NCBI GenBank assembly: GCA_964614065.1 | Contig: CAZTJJ010000006.1 | Location: forward strand, 1-54,912 | DNA from: M55B111 sp964614065 | GTDB taxonomy: Bacteria; Bipolaricaulota; Bipolaricaulia; M55B111 | Length of the DNA stretch: 54,912 nucleotides | Direction of reading: 5' to 3' | In this document: positions 52,602-54,912 of the stretch, piece after piece | How the letters are laid out: each line of letters opens with the position of its first letter | Numbering within the stretch: position 1 is the first letter of the stretch | The notes under the pieces: generated by a model | Database searches by the model: none | Told to the model about the DNA's origin: nothing | What the model saw: the letters and a program-made list of their open reading frames with translations, nothing else | Program-made: the position numbers and the translations under genes

Positions 52602-53045
52602 TCAGTGCCATTGTCCCACGGTTAGATCGTAACTCAGCAGTTCTTCAGCGGTAAAGAAAAGGCCTATCTCTCTTTCCGCCGACTCTTTTGAATCCGAACC
52701 GTGAATTAAATTTTTGGTAAGGTCCAACCCGTAATCTCCCCGAATTGTCCCTGGATCGGCTTCGAAAGGATTGGTTGCCCCCATCATCTTTCTCAACACG
52801 CTTATCGCTTGTTTACCTTCAACAACCATGGCAACAATCGGGCTGGACGTAATAAAACGAAACAGATCGGAAAAGAACTCTTTATCCAAATGCTCCGCGT
52901 AATGTTCCCTGGCTAGTTCTTCCTCCACCTCCATCATCTTCATGCCCACTATCTTTAGACCCTTTTTTTCAATTCTATCTATCAATTGCCCCACCAACCC
53001 TCGTTGTATCGCATCAGGTTTCAACAATACCAAACTGCGTTCCAT
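52602..53045 (-). CDS. ndk: Nucleoside diphosphate kinase
   Basis: Equilibrates nucleoside triphosphate pools. The 147-residue protein has the N-terminal LVLLKPDAIQRGLVGQLIDR, GATNPFEADPGTIRGDYG and the active-site His in NLIHGSDSKESAEREI. GGAGG lies before ATG 53045. Confidence 0.97.
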   Translation of the reverse strand: MERSLVLLKPDAIQRGLVGQLIDRIEKKGLKIVGMKMMEVEEELAREHYAEHLDKEFFSDLFRFITSSPIVAMVVEGKQAISVLRKMMGATNPFEADPGTIRGDYGLDLTKNLIHGSDSKESAEREIGLFFTAEELLSYDLTVGQWH

Positions 53046-53189
53046 CGATGAAAAACCTCCATTTCAAGTTATGTAACTCTCTGAATTGAGACTAACATCT
53101 AATACAGAAGTCAAGACAAATTTGCTAATAATGATTCTTCTCAATATTTTCATCCAACGAATCTTGTTAGCGAAAAAAACAAACTTTTT

Positions 53190-53238
53190 ACCAAAACTTG
53201 CCGAGAAAGCCCCGTCCCTTGGGGCGGGGTTCTTGACT
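53190..53238 (+). repeat. Hairpin repeat copy 4 (IS200/IS605-end-like)
   Basis: CCAAAACTTGCCGAGAAAGC leads into the core AAGCCCCGTCCCTTGGGGCG and GGGGTTCTTGACT. The left part is shared with 42352-42379 and the core with 24439 and 42487. It lies between dprA and ndk, ten bases downstream of the dprA stop. Confidence 0.7.
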
Positions 53239-53247
53239 CAATCCAAT

Positions 53248-54348
53248 TTATTTTACTTTTGCCCACAAATTACCTTCCAATCTTTCCACTAAGTCGTTCA
53301 TCTCTAACTGAAAAATTATATGGGATAACCTAGCCGGTGGAAAGTCAGCTTGCTCCACGATATCGTTGAAATGTATTGGATCGTAATCGAGAAGGGAGTA
53401 AACCTTACTTTGTTCCTCACCAAGATCACCTACCCTCTCCTGGTGATCCTCCTCCTCAAGCGGCAGGGCCAATTGCAAATCGCGAAACTCTTCGATAACG
53501 TCAGAAGAATCTTCTACAAGCTTCGCTCCATCTTTAATCAGTTGATGGGTTCCTTTCATAGACGGACGTCTGACATCCCCGGGGACAGCGAACACCTCTC
53601 TTCCTTGTTCTAAGCCATTTCTTGCAGTGATTAGCGCACCGCTCTTCTCGGGTGCTTCAACGACGATCACACCGCGGGAAAGTCCACTTATAATTCGATT
53701 TCTTTGCGGAAAGGACCACCTAGTAGGTCCTTGATCAAGGGGGAACTCAGTAAACACGGCTCCCTGCTCAGCTATTCGTCGCATCAAATTCGCATTACTC
53801 TGCGGGTATGGATTTCCAAAACCGGTCCCCATTACAGCCACGGTTCTTCCCCCAGCGTTAATTGCAGCCTGGTGGCTAAAAGTGTCGATACCCAAAGCCA
53901 TACCGCTAACCACTGTAAATCCGGCCTTCACTAACTCGCTGGACAGTTTTTCAGCCACTCGTTTCCCGTAGTTAGAATACTTTCTGGTACCCACCATGGC
54001 AATACTCAATTGATCAAGATTTTCGTATTCTCCTTTACAGTAAAGAAGAGGTGGGGGTTTATCGATAGCCCTTAAAGACTCAGGATAACCGTCATCTTCC
54101 AGGCTGAGGAATTGTAGGCCAAGATCCTCAGACCGACGAAGTTCTTTGTCAACTTCATCAGGGTCCCTAGCTTCACAGAATTCAGCCGCTACATCTTCAA
54201 ACCCGTTGATATTTCTGATATCCGACTCAGAGGCTTTCCAGATTGACTCCACATTTGGAAAGCAACTCAACAAAATATGAAATCGGCGTGGAGTTATTGC
54301 CGAATTCATATTGATTCCAACCCAGTACCTCCTTGTGCTTCCATCCAT
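53248..54348 (-). CDS. dprA: DNA-processing protein DprA
   Basis: Binds incoming single-stranded DNA and loads RecA in natural transformation; widespread also in bacteria not known to be competent. The 366 residues include an N-terminal helical region, the Rossmann domain with MVGTRKYSNYGKRVAEKL, VSGMALGIDTFSHQAAI, FPQRNRIISGLSRGVIVVEA and GSLITA-like SGALITARNGLEQGREVFAVPG. A C-terminal winged helix completes it. ATG 54348 follows AAGGTG. Confidence 0.96.
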   Translation of the reverse strand: MDGSTRRYWVGINMNSAITPRRFHILLSCFPNVESIWKASESDIRNINGFEDVAAEFCEARDPDEVDKELRRSEDLGLQFLSLEDDGYPESLRAIDKPPPLLYCKGEYENLDQLSIAMVGTRKYSNYGKRVAEKLSSELVKAGFTVVSGMALGIDTFSHQAAINAGGRTVAVMGTGFGNPYPQSNANLMRRIAEQGAVFTEFPLDQGPTRWSFPQRNRIISGLSRGVIVVEAPEKSGALITARNGLEQGREVFAVPGDVRRPSMKGTHQLIKDGAKLVEDSSDVIEEFRDLQLALPLEEEDHQERVGDLGEEQSKVYSLLDYDPIHFNDIVEQADFPPARLSHIIFQLEMNDLVERLEGNLWAKVK

Positions 54349-54364
54349 TTTTTTTCACCTTACT

Positions 54365-54394
54365 ATTTAAATAAAAATTGTTACGGGTAGTCAA
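54365..54394 (-). promoter_or_regulatory. Possible promoter for dprA
   Basis: TTGACT (54394-54389) and TTAAAT (54370-54365) are spaced by 18 bases on the minus strand, 16 bases before the dprA start. Confidence 0.4.
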
Positions 54395-54424
54395 ACGATT
54401 TTCAACGTAAAATGGCAAGAGAAT

Positions 54425-54703
54425 CTAAAAATAATAATGAAAACCGCTTCCAAATGTCATGCCAAAGTCGTCTATCGCCCTACCTTGAACCCCAAATTCA
54501 AGGTTCACCTGAAATATCTGGAAGAATATATTGAAACTGATGCCTCCTGTACCAATAACGGAGATATACCCTGGTGAGTCACCGTAGCTATCAAAATTGT
54601 ACGCCGCACCTCCAGCCAAGTAAAAGTTCACCACTTTAGCGTTAGTAAGACTGGTAAGAACGCGTCCCGCCCCTCCACGACCCAATCTATCTTGACAATG
54701 CAA
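54425..54703 (-). pseudogene. C-terminal fragment of an outer-membrane beta-barrel-like protein
   Basis: A 92-residue frame with alternating hydrophobic/polar strands, Gly- and aromatic-rich (FYLAGGAAYNF, GGISFNIFFQ, LEFGVQGRAIDDFGMTFG). It ends in HYYF with a terminal aromatic residue, as in barrel proteins recognised by BamA. It lacks a signal peptide and begins with a doubtful TTG and no ribosome-binding site. It is probably the 3' remnant of a longer gene or a frameshifted copy. Confidence 0.45.
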
Positions 54704-54873
54704 CTAAATTGTGATATCATAATGAAAATTGTTTAGTTTACTGGCATTATTGATACATAAATCGTATAGTAACCGGCTAGGAATAAGGGAATTGTCAGAA
54801 AACAAATACAAACTAGTTGCAAGTGTCACACGAACATAAATAAAGATGCTCACACCCCCTCGGCGGAGCATTC

Positions 54874-54909
54874 AGGCAAGTTCGACCTCCCCTCCGGTCG
54901 AACTTGCCT
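54874..54909. repeat. Perfect 14-bp inverted repeat at window end
   Basis: AGGCAAGTTCGACC (54874-54887) and GGTCGAACTTGCCT (54896-54909) form a perfect stem with an eight-base loop TCCCCTCC. A second, smaller hairpin ATGCTC/GAGCAT lies immediately before it (54846-54871). No T tract is visible before the window ends. It could be a structured RNA, a mobile-element end or a repeat. Confidence 0.55.
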
Positions 54910-54912
54910 ACC

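Noticed and set aside
1..54912. CRISPR array or prophage
   Set aside because: No regularly spaced identical repeats were seen, and no phage structural, integrase or cas genes are present; the encapsulin is an HK97-fold shell with its cargo gene, not a phage capsid.

Overview
The window is a gene-dense bacterial chromosome segment, read from gene content alone. The long YidC with a large periplasmic domain, a TatT-like TPR lipoprotein relative and a C-terminal piece of an apparent outer-membrane barrel point to a diderm. Pyruvate:ferredoxin oxidoreductase and ferredoxins point to anaerobic metabolism. Two archaeal-type PurP proteins are unusual for a bacterium. Several proteins carry strongly acidic tails (RecA, L9, FtsH N-terminus), which is compatible with salt adaptation but does not prove it. 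I cannot name the phylum; an uncultured anaerobic candidate-phylum lineage is my best guess.

Layout. 1-7711: the 3' part of a tRNA-Glu(CTC), then ftsH, dxr and a Cys-rich protein on the plus strand, facing murJ, a phosphodiester glycosidase-type protein and rplI on the minus strand. 7712-8442: a non-coding, hairpin-rich gap. 8443-13004: folP, then the minus-strand operon ribE-ribBA-ribH-hisS. 13175-18996: yidC-jag-mnmE, an alternative sigma factor, a small helical protein, an MTH1187-family protein and radC. 19180-23890: a TatT-like protein, two purP paralogues and guaA. 23974-27529: a regulatory block (Lrp/AsnC, Crp/Fnr, a PAS histidine kinase and an Rcp1-like response regulator). 27833-30820: a minus-strand porGDAB operon.

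31014-37383: a fusion of a degenerate WecA/TagO-like membrane domain with a TagA/WecG glycosyltransferase, then secF-recJ, rpsT and pepD. 37562-40535: encapsulated ferritin plus encapsulin shell, followed by an FAH-family enzyme, a [4Fe-4S] ferredoxin and an SDR. 40657-50332: a minus-strand aromatic amino-acid block that covers all seven steps to chorismate plus chorismate mutase, prephenate dehydrogenase and an aminotransferase. 50506-54348: ispF, recX, recA, ndk and dprA.

The most interesting signal is the leader of the aromatic operon (50101-50332). A consensus promoter is followed by a 41-codon leader ORF ending in a dense Phe/Tyr run, a strong stem that begins at its stop codon, and an intrinsic terminator just before chorismate mutase. 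This is the full layout of a ribosome-mediated Phe/Tyr attenuator. Other notable items are an apparent AUU start codon for rpsT, a dispersed family of GC-rich hairpin repeats resembling IS200/IS605 right ends, loss of the catalytic motifs in the WecA-like half of the TagA fusion, an 11-bp inverted repeat in front of purP, and near-leaderless promoters.
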